Under the pieces are notes generated by a model that saw nothing but the letters and a program-made list of their open reading frames with translations, was not told where the DNA came from and ran no database searches. Shown here piece by piece: positions 9,231-16,541 of a stretch of DNA of 64,000 nt. The position numbers and the translations under genes are program-made. The stretch comes from G965197715 sp965247615 (lineage in GTDB: Bacteria > Chloroflexota > Dehalococcoidia > Lucifugimonadales > UBA1127), in contig OZ252022.1 of the NCBI GenBank assembly GCA_965247615.1, positions 1,054,001-1,118,000 on the forward strand, read 5' to 3'. Each line of letters opens with the position of its first letter. Within the stretch, counting starts at the first letter, position 1.

Positions 9231-9992
9231 ATGCCGTTCTACGAAAGAGGAGCCAGCCGTATCTACTACGAAGAGGTCGGGTCGGGGTTCCCCCTGCTGA
9301 TCATCCCGGGGGGCGGACTGAATTCCACCGTGGCGTCCCTGCAGACGTCGGTGCCCTTCAACCCCATGGAGACCTACAAGGACGACTTCCGCTGTATCGC
9401 CGCCGATTTGCGCAATGCCAACCGGGGCCAATCCACTGGCCCACTGGAGATCGACCGCCCTTGGGATGCGTACTCTGAGGACCAACTTGGGCTGATGGAC
9501 CATCTCGGCATCAAGGAGTTCCTGGTCATGGGCTTCTGCATCGGCGGGCCGATGATCCACAACCTGCTCCGGTTGGCCCCGGAGCGCATTGTGGCGGCGG
9601 CGATGATGCAACCCAGCGGGTTCAGGCCGGAAATCCCGGACATCTTCTACCAGAACAACATAGCGGGGTGGGGGCCGCCGCTCTGCGAGAAGCGTCCTGA
9701 AATCACAATGGATATGGTCCATGACTTCCTGACTAATATGTACACCAACCGCGCAGACTTCGTTTTCACCGTAACTCGCGACTTCGTGCGTACCCTGCAG
9801 ACACCACTGCTGATAGCGCCCGACGACGTGCCGGCGCACCCCTACAAGTGTGCGATGGAGGTCGCCAGCCTCTCCCCGAACTCTGCGGTGACCATCTATC
9901 CCTGGAAGGACTCGCAAGAGCACATCGACGAGGTCGTAGCCCACGCGCGGCGCTTCCTGAAGACCCATGCGCTGGCAACCGCGACAGCCTGA
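9231..9992 (+). CDS. Alpha/beta hydrolase with Cys at the nucleophile elbow
   Basis: A 253-aa alpha/beta-hydrolase-fold protein. It has an oxyanion-hole segment LLIIPGGGLNS near residue 25, the LRNANRGQS segment, an elbow G-F-C-I-G-G near residue 100, and a late SQEHIDEV segment that supplies the likely catalytic His. Cys in place of Ser at the elbow is normal in dienelactone hydrolases but unusual in this subfamily. The start is ATG 9231, preceded by GGAGGAAAG at a good spacing. The gene stands alone between mobile-element debris, and a GC-rich hairpin (10017-10075) follows it. The substrate is unknown. Confidence 0.85.
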   Translation: MPFYERGASRIYYEEVGSGFPLLIIPGGGLNSTVASLQTSVPFNPMETYKDDFRCIAADLRNANRGQSTGPLEIDRPWDAYSEDQLGLMDHLGIKEFLVMGFCIGGPMIHNLLRLAPERIVAAAMMQPSGFRPEIPDIFYQNNIAGWGPPLCEKRPEITMDMVHDFLTNMYTNRADFVFTVTRDFVRTLQTPLLIAPDDVPAHPYKCAMEVASLSPNSAVTIYPWKDSQEHIDEVVAHARRFLKTHALATATA

Positions 9993-10169
9993 CAACTCCG
10001 TACTGCAAAATCTGTTGAGGCCCCGCTGGCTTCCCATCGTCACCGAGTGATGAATGGAAGTTGCGGGGCCTTCGAGTTTCAGCGCCAAGGTCTATGAGGG
10101 GATGATTGTCGGCTCCCAACGCCGCGAGGGCGACGTTCCGAGCAACGCCTGCAAGGAAAGGAAACTGAT

Positions 10170-10257
10170 CGGCTTTGCCAGTTTAGTCAGGGCTGCCCAA
10201 GAAGTGAGGTGCCTGCCCCAAAAGTCGGGGGCGAGCTAGACTAGACAGGCAAAGCCG
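10170..10257. repeat. 19-bp near-perfect inverted repeat with inner hairpins
   Basis: The left arm 10170-10188 and right arm 10239-10257 pair at 17 of 19 positions; the outer ten (CGGCTTTGCC / GGCAAAGCCG) are perfect. The 50-base interior holds further short stems, GGGCTGCCC and GCCCC-N7-GGGGC. The whole could fold as a closed multi-branch RNA, or it could be the ends of a very small transposable remnant. I found no match to a known RNA family by eye. Confidence 0.5.
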
Positions 10258-10495
10258 GCAGGAGATGATGGTTGCTGCCCAGGCCAAGTGATGCCGGAAA
10301 GCTACGGGGTGGCCCAAGGTGCGCGGGGAGGTGGTCTCAGAACATGCGTACCCCGCGCTGCGGAGCGAAGAACCCCTCTGCGGTGCTGGTCAGTCGCAGG
10401 GGGGTGGAAGGAAGCGAGCCACCGTCGCGTCGACCTTCACCTGCCCGGCATTGTCAGGCAGACATTTGGCGATGCCTCTGGCCGGTGGTAAAGTT

Positions 10496-10559
10496 GCCGG
10501 TGGTAAAAGTCCTTTTCCCCCCTTAGACTTTCACCCTGGTGAACCTGAGTAAGAACCCC
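10496..10559 (+). repeat. Left copy of 64-bp imperfect direct repeat
   Basis: Shares GGTGGTAAA, a C-run ending CCCCCCTT, and CCTG-TGAACCTGAGTA-GAACCCC with 13803-13865 in the same orientation, about three quarters identical by eye. It lies just before the integrase remnant, so it may be an attachment-site or element-end relic. Confidence 0.55.
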
Positions 10560-10640
10560 GTATGCGCTACTTTCACCACCCCCGCTAGCTCGACAAACAG
10601 CCCACACGGGCGGCAACCCCCCTGACCGTGGTAAGAGCCG

Positions 10641-11258
10641 GTGTTAAATGGGGGGGGTAACCGCACGGCTAGATTGACGGCCGAGAAGGTGCGGGGGCTG
10701 AGAGACAGGAAGTGGTACGGCGACGGCGGGGGCCTGTATCTCTACATCGCGCCGGGGGGAACCAAGTCCTGGGTTCTGCGGGTGAGGGTGGACGGCCGGC
10801 GCGCGGACAAGGGCCTTGGCGGGTATCCCGCCGTCTCCCTGACGGAGACGCGTAAGGCGGCGGAGGCGTATCGGGTGGCGCTGCGCCGCGGCCCGCAGCC
10901 GCGGCCGACCCAGCCGAAGGCAAGGGAACGCCGGGCCGCGGCCCGGTCCCTCACCGTTGTCGAAGCCGCCCGCCGAGTGCACGAGGCCCTGCCCGACGCA
11001 TCCTTCGTCGGCTTCACCGGGACGCCCATCGAGCTGCAGGACGCTAACACCCGCGCCTTCTTCGGCGACTACATCAGCGTCCACGACATCCGGCGCTCGG
11101 TCGAGGACGGGGCCACCGTGCCCATCTACTACGAGAGCCGCCTGGCCAAGCTGGCCCTAGACGAGGCCGAGCGGCCCACCATCGACCCGGACTTCGAGGA
11201 GGCGACCGAGGGCCAAGAGGTCGAACGCAAGGAGAAGCTCAAGACCCGCTGGGCGTAG
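10641..11258 (+). pseudogene. Chimeric ORF: integrase N-terminus joined to HsdR fragment
   Basis: A 205-aa open frame made of two unrelated pieces. Residues 10-75 look like the DUF4102 arm-binding domain of a tyrosine recombinase (RLTAEKVRGLRD, DGGGLYLYIAPGGTKSWVLR, LGGYPAVSLTETRKAA), and the integrase pattern continues to about VVEAARRVHEA. From ALPDASFVGFTGTPIEL to the end it is an internal motor segment of the type I restriction subunit HsdR (NTRAFFGDYISVHDI, DGATVPIYYESRLAKL). The join falls in HEALPDA. The HsdR part stops at TRWA and seems to continue in another frame as VVEAV, so it too is broken. Neither half can work as an integrase or a nuclease. The natural integrase start may be TTG at 10674. 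Confidence 0.85.
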
Positions 11259-11428
11259 TGGAGGCCGTCGCCGCCCCACCATAGCTGCGGGCTGCTGCGA
11301 GGCGGGCCTATGAACGAAGGCGACGTGCATGCGGCGCGGACCTACCGGGCCAGCCGGAATCGATTCTGTCCAGTGATAGTTCTTTAACGTTTCGTGCCGT
11401 CCCTCTAGAGGAGCTGAATAGGTCGTTG

Positions 11429-12226
11429 CTATTGAAAAGCAAAGGTTATGATTGCGAAGATAATCGCCAGTACCACTCCTGCAAATCCCCATATGGGATA
11501 TTCGATAAGCCAGTTGAAAACCTGCACTACTCGGCCCCCGCGCACTTCTCACCAACTCTTGTTTGTCTTGAGGCTACGGTTATATGCACGATCAGCAATG
11601 TTTGCCATAACATCGACTTTCCTCAGAGTTGATCGGTGGAGGGCCACGAACTCCTCATCATCGAATGCCGTTGCTTCTTCTGCGCCGGTCAAGAAATCGC
11701 GTCGGGTAATGTTGTTCTTTTCAAGTAGTTCTTCAAGGCGTGGATGCCCAATGTAACCCAAACCATAAAGGTCGATAAGCAAGCGTGCCAAGTCCGTTTT
11801 GTTTTTGTCGTCTACTATATACAATTCCTCGTCGTTCCCGCCAAGAACCCGAAAACGGTGTTCGATGACTTGAAACCCATAGTTCGAGTCTCTCATATTC
11901 CAGTGCAGATATTGCATCTGCTGGTAACTTCTCAAATGGCGGAAGAAATCTTGGAGCATTTCTCTCTCAAGAGAGTCGTATTCTTTGCTAATGTCAGGCA
12001 AGGGTACTGCTTTGATCTCGGCAACTTTATGGATAGAGAATGAAAATGTCTGAGCGTTGTCTAGCTTCCTCAACGCAATGGACGTTATGCGCGGCGAACG
12101 TCCTTCGTGTATCTCGTAAAAGCTTTCGTATGAGTAGTGGATGACCCGGACATTGGAAGCATCGGCGAAGATTTTATCGAGAGCCGAGCGGGCAACCTTT
12201 TGCCGTGACGGATTTACTGCTGTCAT
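11429..12226 (-). pseudogene. Conserved hypothetical protein, cut by in-frame TGA before its membrane tail
   Basis: The first 225 codons (12226 to 11549) are open and encode a soluble part with VIHYSYESFYEI, SPRITSIALRKL, LHWNMRDSNYGFQVIEHR, LARLLIDLYGLGYIGHPRLEELL and TLRKVDVMANIADRAYN. TGA at 11549-11551 follows SW. The same frame then continues EVRGGRVVQVFNWLIEYP and a hydrophobic segment, ending at TAG 11429-11431. The stop most simply reflects a Trp codon TGG changed to TGA. I recall similar lone hypothetical proteins but know no function. GC is clearly lower than its surroundings, which suggests transfer. The truncated form would lack the membrane anchor. Confidence 0.75.
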
Positions 12227-12431
12227 CGGAGAATGCTCCTGATGTGTTTCATAGGTTTTTGCAGAGTGGCCTAAGGAAGAGGTGCTATCGAATCCACGGC
12301 GTTGCCAGTAGGGTTGCGTTACGCCTTACAGTAGTTAACTCCTCATCGCCCAAAGCTACCCTAGGGACGAACTCAACCAGCCGTGGAGTTTTGGGAGCCC
12401 AGGTGAAAATGGGGTGGGGGGCTGCAGGGCA

Positions 12432-12475
12432 TCCTTCCGGAGGGTACTGCCTACCGTCAAGCAAGGCCGGAAGGA
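12432..12475. terminator. Inverted repeat next to tRNA-like sequence
   Basis: TCCTTCCGG at 12432-12440 and CCGGAAGGA at 12467-12475 form a perfect 9-bp stem just beyond the 3' end of the tRNA-Ala-like sequence on the minus strand. It is a possible terminator, but no T-run follows. Confidence 0.4.
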
Positions 12476-12479
12476 ATAG

Positions 12480-12553
12480 TGGGCCTAAGGGAACTCTAGC
12501 CCCTGATCCCCCTGCTTGCAAAGCAGATGCTCTCCCAACTGAGCTACGGCCCT
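12480..12553 (-). tRNA. tRNA-Ala(TGC)-like, degenerate 3' half
   Basis: On the minus strand, the D arm (GCTCAGTTGGGAGAGC) and the anticodon arm (TCTGC TTTGCAA GCAGG, anticodon TGC) match a canonical alanine tRNA. The T loop reads CTAGAGT instead of TTCGAAT. The acceptor arms AGGGCCG and (T)AGGCCC pair only with a one-base shift and mismatches, and no CCA is encoded. The 5' half is intact and the 3' half is decayed, as expected for a pseudo-tRNA or an integration-scarred site. Confidence 0.7.
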
Positions 12554-12643
12554 ACGAAGGAATCCGACCGTCCGCAGCATAGCGTGGGCGCGCCCCTAGC
12601 CTGCCTTGGAACGCAAGCCCTCGCGCTTCTCGCACTGCGCGGC

Positions 12644-13408
12644 CTAGTGCCGTTGCAGGAAAGCGAGCAGCTCGCGGGCGATGGCCTCGGGCTGTTCGGG
12701 CAGCATCGCGTGGCTGGCGTTCGGCAAATCGACCACTTCGACCCGGTCCGCTCCGAGCTGCTCACGCAGCACGTAGCCGTTCGCGGGAGTGGCCATCGGG
12801 TCATCGAGCCCTTGGATGACGAGCACCGGCGCTGACCCGGCGTGCCCCCATTCAGCATAGGGGACAGAGTCGCGCGCGTCCCATTGCATCTTCTTCGTCT
12901 CCGGGGACCAGCCGCCAAGCCAGACCGAAGGGTCGTGGCCGGGAGAAAAGAACACGTGCTGAATGTCGGCGAGCCGCTCCTCCTCTGAGCGGTCAAGCTC
13001 GAAGATGCGCATGAGGGCAGCGCCGACCTCCGGGGCAGGAGGGACCTGTCCCCCGGCGGCGATCAGCGTGACGCTGCGGACCAGTTCCGGACGGTCGGCT
13101 GCAAGGCAACGCGCGATGCGGTTGCCGTATGCGTGGCCCACGAGATGGGCCGGCCCACCGGACAGGCGCACGATGGCCCGCGCCACGTCGTCCGCGAAAT
13201 CGCGCAGCGTCAGTCCTGCCACGGCGGGAGAGCTGCCGTCAATGCCGCGATGGCTCACGCCGACGGCCTGATAGCCTGCGGCCTCGAGGTCGCCCATCAG
13301 GGCGTCGAAATCGCTGATGCCGCGCCCCAGAGAGGAAACGAGGACCACCAAATCTCCGCTGCCCCTCACCTCAACCTCAACTTCGCCGTCCTTAACCTCT
13401 ACTCGCAA
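12644..13408 (-). CDS. Alpha/beta-hydrolase-fold protein with Ala at the elbow
   Basis: A 254-aa alpha/beta-hydrolase-fold protein. The start is TTG 13408 with AGGAGGA upstream. It has the early LVVLVSSLGRG oxyanion-type loop, VSHRGIDGSS, the elbow G-H-A-Y-G-N near residue 92, the acid-bearing VIQGLDDPMA segment and the late ASHAMLPEQP His. The position that normally carries the Ser nucleophile is Ala. Related proteins with GHAFG elbows occur, so this is probably a family trait, and the protein may use another mechanism or act in binding. It sits beside the pseudo-tRNA in the island. Confidence 0.82.
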   Translation of the reverse strand: MRVEVKDGEVEVEVRGSGDLVVLVSSLGRGISDFDALMGDLEAAGYQAVGVSHRGIDGSSPAVAGLTLRDFADDVARAIVRLSGGPAHLVGHAYGNRIARCLAADRPELVRSVTLIAAGGQVPPAPEVGAALMRIFELDRSEEERLADIQHVFFSPGHDPSVWLGGWSPETKKMQWDARDSVPYAEWGHAGSAPVLVIQGLDDPMATPANGYVLREQLGADRVEVVDLPNASHAMLPEQPEAIARELLAFLQRH

Positions 13409-13558
13409 CGTATTCCTCCTTGGACTGGGCTGTCCTCAGTATACCGTGGCCGCTCCCGTTAGATGCTCGTGCGCGCCCGACGAGTCCCCTTGTCAGCCCA
13501 CGGGTCCGCGAGAACGCGCGCCTACCCTCCTGTGGGGCGGGCCCGGCAGCGATAGGCA

Positions 13559-13774
13559 CCCCAAGGTCTCGGACACGATGCTGAAACGGTCGAACGGCGG
13601 CATGAAGCACGACCCTGCGCTGCGGCCGGCGACCGCCGAGAGCAGCTCACGGCTGATCGCTAAGCCCTCCGCCGCCGCGCCTTCGCCTGCACTCTCGATG
13701 CGGTCCGGCACATGCGGCGGCGTCACGATGCCCGGCACCTCGTTATGCAAGAAGCGAGCGTGACGGGCGCTGCG
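13559..13774 (-). pseudogene. C-terminal fragment of MetF-type methylenetetrahydrofolate reductase
   Basis: The minus frame reads RFLHNEVPGIVTPPHVPDRI, AGEGAAAEGLAISRELLSAV and MPPFDRFSIV. These are the C-terminal signatures of 5,10-methylenetetrahydrofolate reductase, including the form fused to homocysteine methyltransferase. Nothing upstream of about 13774 matches the rest of the enzyme, so the gene was cut there, close to the repeat at 13803. The fragment cannot be functional. Confidence 0.7.
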
Positions 13775-13802
13775 GGGCGGCAACCGCCTCCAGTGGCAAG
13801 AG

Positions 13803-13865
13803 ATGTGGTGGTAAATTTGCTTCCCCCCTTGGAAGTCGACCCTGTTGAACCTGAGTATGAACCCC
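13803..13865 (+). repeat. Right copy of 64-bp imperfect direct repeat
   Basis: Matches 10496-10559 in the same orientation. It is followed within five bases by the IS5-type transposase remnant and preceded by the truncated MetF fragment, so it sits on a recombination seam. Confidence 0.55.
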
Positions 13866-13869
13866 CTCG

Positions 13870-13911
13870 GTGCGGTATCGCGGCCTGGCGAAGCACACGC
13901 GGCGGCTGGCC
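13870..13911 (+). pseudogene. C-terminal remnant of an IS5-group transposase
   Basis: The short frame reads VRYRGLAKHTRRLA. It matches VRYRGLAKNTQRLA at the C-terminus of the intact IS5-group transposase at 20354-21304, differing at two of fourteen residues. Sequence on both sides is unrelated, so only the last part of the gene survives. Confidence 0.7.
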
Positions 13912-14025
13912 ATCCACACGAGCATCGTCAGTGTCGCTTCAGTGGCAGCCGTTCCGGTAGCCCGTGAGCGGATCAAGTCCACCACCGGCCATTGCGGTTC
14001 TCCAGGAGCACCTAACAGATCATCG

Positions 14026-14655
14026 CGGACCGGAATCGCCACCGCCTCGATCTCCGGCAGCCTGAGCGAAAAGCTTGAAGCTATCGCCGCCGAGGGTTTT
14101 GGCGGGATAGAGATATTCGAACAGGATTTCCTTGCCGATGCGGGAGCTCCTCGCGAGATCGGCCAGCGGATACGAGACTATGGGCTGGAGATATTACTGT
14201 TCCAGCCGTTCCGAGATTTCGAAGGACTGCCGACCGCGCTGAGTTGGAAAGCCTTTGTCCGGGCCGATCGCAAGTTTGACCTCATGCAGGAGCTTGGCAC
14301 TGACCTTGTTCTGGTCTATCCTTCGGTAAGCGCACATGGCCTTGGTGGGATAGATCGTGCTGCCGATGACTTCGCCGCGCCTGGAGAATAGGCCGCCGTC
14401 CATGGGCTTCGTGTATGTTACTAGGCGCTAGCTTGGGGTCGGTACGTCAATGATCATCGTGAGGCGTGGGAGGTGGTGCGCCGCGCCAGTCATCCCAAAG
14501 TTGGCCTGGTCCTCGACAGCATTCATGCACTTGCCCGCCGAATTGACCCAGAAACGCTCCGTCGCATTCCGGGTGACCGGATCTCTTGTGTTCAACTAGC
14601 CGGTGTTCCTGAAATCGAAATGGACCTGCTGTATTTGCCACGCCATTACGAGTTG
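14026..14655 (+). pseudogene. Dehydroshikimate-dehydratase-like TIM-barrel pseudogene, two amber stops
   Basis: One frame encodes a sugar-phosphate isomerase/epimerase-type TIM barrel resembling 3-dehydroshikimate dehydratase (QuiC/AsbF): GIATASISGSL, FGGIEIFEQDFL, LFQPFRDFEG, RKFDLMQELGTDLVL, ALAWGRYVNDHREAWEVV, VGLVLDSIHALAR, PGDRISCVQLAG, MDLLYLPRHYE. It has no start codon at the expected place, in-frame TAG at 14389-14391 and 14422-14424, and is lost after about 14655. Both stops are one base from the expected Gln (CAG) and Glu (GAG). It is a relic of aromatic or quinate catabolism. Confidence 0.8.
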
Positions 14656-14768
14656 ATCAACAGATTCAGCGGTACGAGGCCACCGACTACGCGTCTACCA
14701 GTTTAGCTCGAATCAAAAAGTACGTGGGTGCCCTGGGCGCACCATTGGAGAATCATGCCGATTCCTGA
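14652..14768 (+). pseudogene. C-terminal tail of a lost gene upstream of the CD-NTase
   Basis: From about 14652 the frame changes to VDQQIQRYEATDYASTSLAR followed by IKKYVGALGAPLENHADS, then TGA at 14766-14768. The stop overlaps the CD-NTase start (14755) by 14 bases, an operon-style overlap. The upstream end runs straight into the dehydratase pseudogene in a different frame. I read it as the last 38 or so codons of the gene that once preceded the nucleotidyltransferase. The family is not recognisable from so little. Confidence 0.5.
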
Positions 14769-15600
14769 GTCCACACTTGCCGGTTGGAGCCATCACCATT
14801 CTGGAATGGCCTCAATACAAGCGCACCAATCTATCCGCGAGGCACTTGCCGATTACCGGTGGCCTTCTGAGATGAAACATGACGTGTTCCTTCAGGGGTC
14901 ATACAGGAACGGCACCAATCTCCGCCGCGACAGCGACGTCGATGTAGTCATACAGCTGTCCTACAGGATCAGGCCACGAGTGGCTGCGCTTTCAGGCGCG
15001 CAGCTGCAAGAAGATGCTTCCCATCTGGCAGCGCAGGAACGATGGGTATCGTTTCGACGGAATGCGCTGAAGGCGATGCAGGCCAAATATGGAGATTTTG
15101 TAACGAGCGGCCGGAAATCCTTGAAGCTGGCTAGGGGCAAGATACCTGCGTCCGCCGACCTTGTCGTGACGCTGAAGTGTGAGGACGGCTTGGCGTTCTA
15201 TCTTTCTGACGAGGGGCGTTGGGTCGTGAGCTATCCACAGCTGCATCATCAGCAAGGAGTGAAGAAAGAGAAGGCCACTAACCAAAGATTCAAGAGGACT
15301 ATCCGGATGTTCAAGGCTGCTCGAAACCACCTCGTTAGAAGCGAGGCGCTTGATGAAAAGGCGGCGCCTTCGTACTTCATCGAATGCCTGCTCTACAACG
15401 TTCCCAATCACCTGTTCAGGCAGACGCTGACCTCGACGTACGTCGATACGCTGGGTTGGCTAGAGCGGGCAGGGCTTATCGACTTTGTATGCCAGAATGG
15501 TAGAGTGCCCGTGTTCGGGGAACGGAGCGAGGACTGGACCACGGATAGCGCTCTGGCATTTGTCAAGGCGATGGCGCAGCTTTGGGATTCGTGGCGATGA
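14755..15600 (+). CDS. CD-NTase-like (cGAS/DncV-type) nucleotidyltransferase
   Basis: A 281-aa protein with the minimal polymerase-beta nucleotidyltransferase signature: G48-S49, then D61-x-D63 in the run GSYRNGTNLRRDSDVDVV, and a third Asp at about residue 135 (SADLVVTL). A helical C-terminal domain follows. This arrangement fits cGAS/DncV-like nucleotidyltransferases, the signal-making enzymes of CBASS anti-phage systems, though a plain nucleotidyltransferase is possible. The start is ATG 14755 with GGAG at 14745-14748; GTG 14728 is the alternative. The reading frame is intact although both neighbours upstream are dead. No cap effector, E1/E2, HORMA or TRIP13 gene is next to it, so if it is CBASS, the rest is missing or is the small ORF downstream. 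Confidence 0.75.
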   Translation: MPIPESTLAGWSHHHSGMASIQAHQSIREALADYRWPSEMKHDVFLQGSYRNGTNLRRDSDVDVVIQLSYRIRPRVAALSGAQLQEDASHLAAQERWVSFRRNALKAMQAKYGDFVTSGRKSLKLARGKIPASADLVVTLKCEDGLAFYLSDEGRWVVSYPQLHHQQGVKKEKATNQRFKRTIRMFKAARNHLVRSEALDEKAAPSYFIECLLYNVPNHLFRQTLTSTYVDTLGWLERAGLIDFVCQNGRVPVFGERSEDWTTDSALAFVKAMAQLWDSWR

Positions 15601-15614
15601 GATAGAGGGGCTTT

Positions 15615-15875
15615 ATGAACCTCTACGTGATGCCGATCGGGGTGGAAGGCGCGAAGGCGTCCCTGGGCTCGCTGGACTTCTTGGGGACGGATGAGGCTGA
15701 AGTGCAAATGTCGCTATCCGTCGAGGGCATGGGGGTAGCTCCCAAGGCTGCCCAAAGGGTATCCGGCGGAGGCTCTCTTAGGGTTGAAGAAGGGGTAACG
15801 GCCAGGCTGCCGGACCTGGGCAAGCTCCGCGACCTGTTGGCCTCGGAGCCAGTCGTGTCCAACCGGCGGGTGTAG
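15615..15875 (+). CDS. Small hypothetical protein downstream of the CD-NTase
   Basis: An 86-aa frame that starts at ATG 15615, 14 bases after the nucleotidyltransferase stop, with GAGGGG at 15605-15610. It begins MNLYVMPIGVEGAKASLGSL and contains AEVQMSLSVEGMG and LRDLLASEP. There is no signal peptide, membrane helix or recognisable motif. Spacing and strand suggest co-transcription with the nucleotidyltransferase. It could be a small effector, a truncated effector, or not a gene. Confidence 0.4.
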   Translation: MNLYVMPIGVEGAKASLGSLDFLGTDEAEVQMSLSVEGMGVAPKAAQRVSGGGSLRVEEGVTARLPDLGKLRDLLASEPVVSNRRV

Positions 15876-16541
15876 TGGCAGATGCAGTGGGCAGGGGTCT
15901 GAGAGTGGTCGTGGTGGGTTGCCTGGGGTTGTGCGGCTACCCTGAGCGCTGAGGCCGAAGTATCAGTGTTGGAGACGACATCGACGCAGGGAGGGTAGGC
16001 CGGCAAGTGGGCCACCGGGCCCGCGCCGGGAACCAGAGAGTGGAGCCGCCTCATACGGCGTGTTGGCGCAAACATGCCTGCGCAGTGGGCGATGGATTCC
16101 CGCCTCCGGAGATCTTTACATAACTCTCCGTGGAGGGCGAGGTCGTGAAGGAGAAGCGGTTCCCGCCGACCTGCGGCCACTCCCCTGGATTCCCGCTTTT
16201 GCGAGGTCGCTGCGCGACGGCTTTGTGGGGGGAGGGTTGGGGGAGGGTCGCCACGGCGGGTGAGTACGGGAATGGCGGGGTTGGCGTGGGGCACGTGGTC
16301 TCCTTATGCAGACGTGTTTCGGAATTCGGGAGAGCGGGAACCCAGAGGGGCCAACGTCTTATGAGACGAGCTCTCCGTGGTTGTTGTGGGACTCCGGCTC
16401 AGAATCTGTTACGATTGCCCACGCGCGCGCCATGCCCTCGGTGAGGGAGGACATCCACCACTACAGGCGCTGCGGCTACAAGCCGTCCAGGCTTCTGAAG
16501 ATTCAGTGAGCACACAACCGACGCCTCCAGGAGGTCAAGTG
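15876..16541. other. Intergenic region dominated by dispersed repeat copy 1
   Basis: No gene seen. From about 16068 to 16380 it holds a copy of the MITE-like repeat described under repeats, with a short palindrome copy inside. The last 160 bases lead into the dienelactone hydrolase gene. Confidence 0.5.
16068..16380 (+). repeat. MITE-like dispersed repeat, copy 1
   Basis: Contains GATGGATTCCCGC, CTCCGTGGAGGGCGAGGTCGT, TTCCCGCC(G/A)ACCTGCGGCC and a right end reading GTCTTATGAGACGAGCTC. It is the most diverged of four same-orientation copies (others at 43700, 47006 and 51265). A short palindrome copy sits at about 16207. Confidence 0.6.

Larger units (their letters stand above)
9993..10640. 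other. Non-coding stretch with structured repeats
   Basis: No believable gene. A long imperfect hairpin (arms GGCCCCGC near 10019 and GCGGGGCC near 10065) may terminate the hydrolase transcript. Next comes a 19-bp inverted repeat at 10170-10257 (listed separately), then GC-rich sequence, then a tandem pair of GCCGGTGGTAAA-like motifs at about 10481 and 10496. The second begins a 64-bp sequence that recurs at 13803. Confidence 0.5.
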
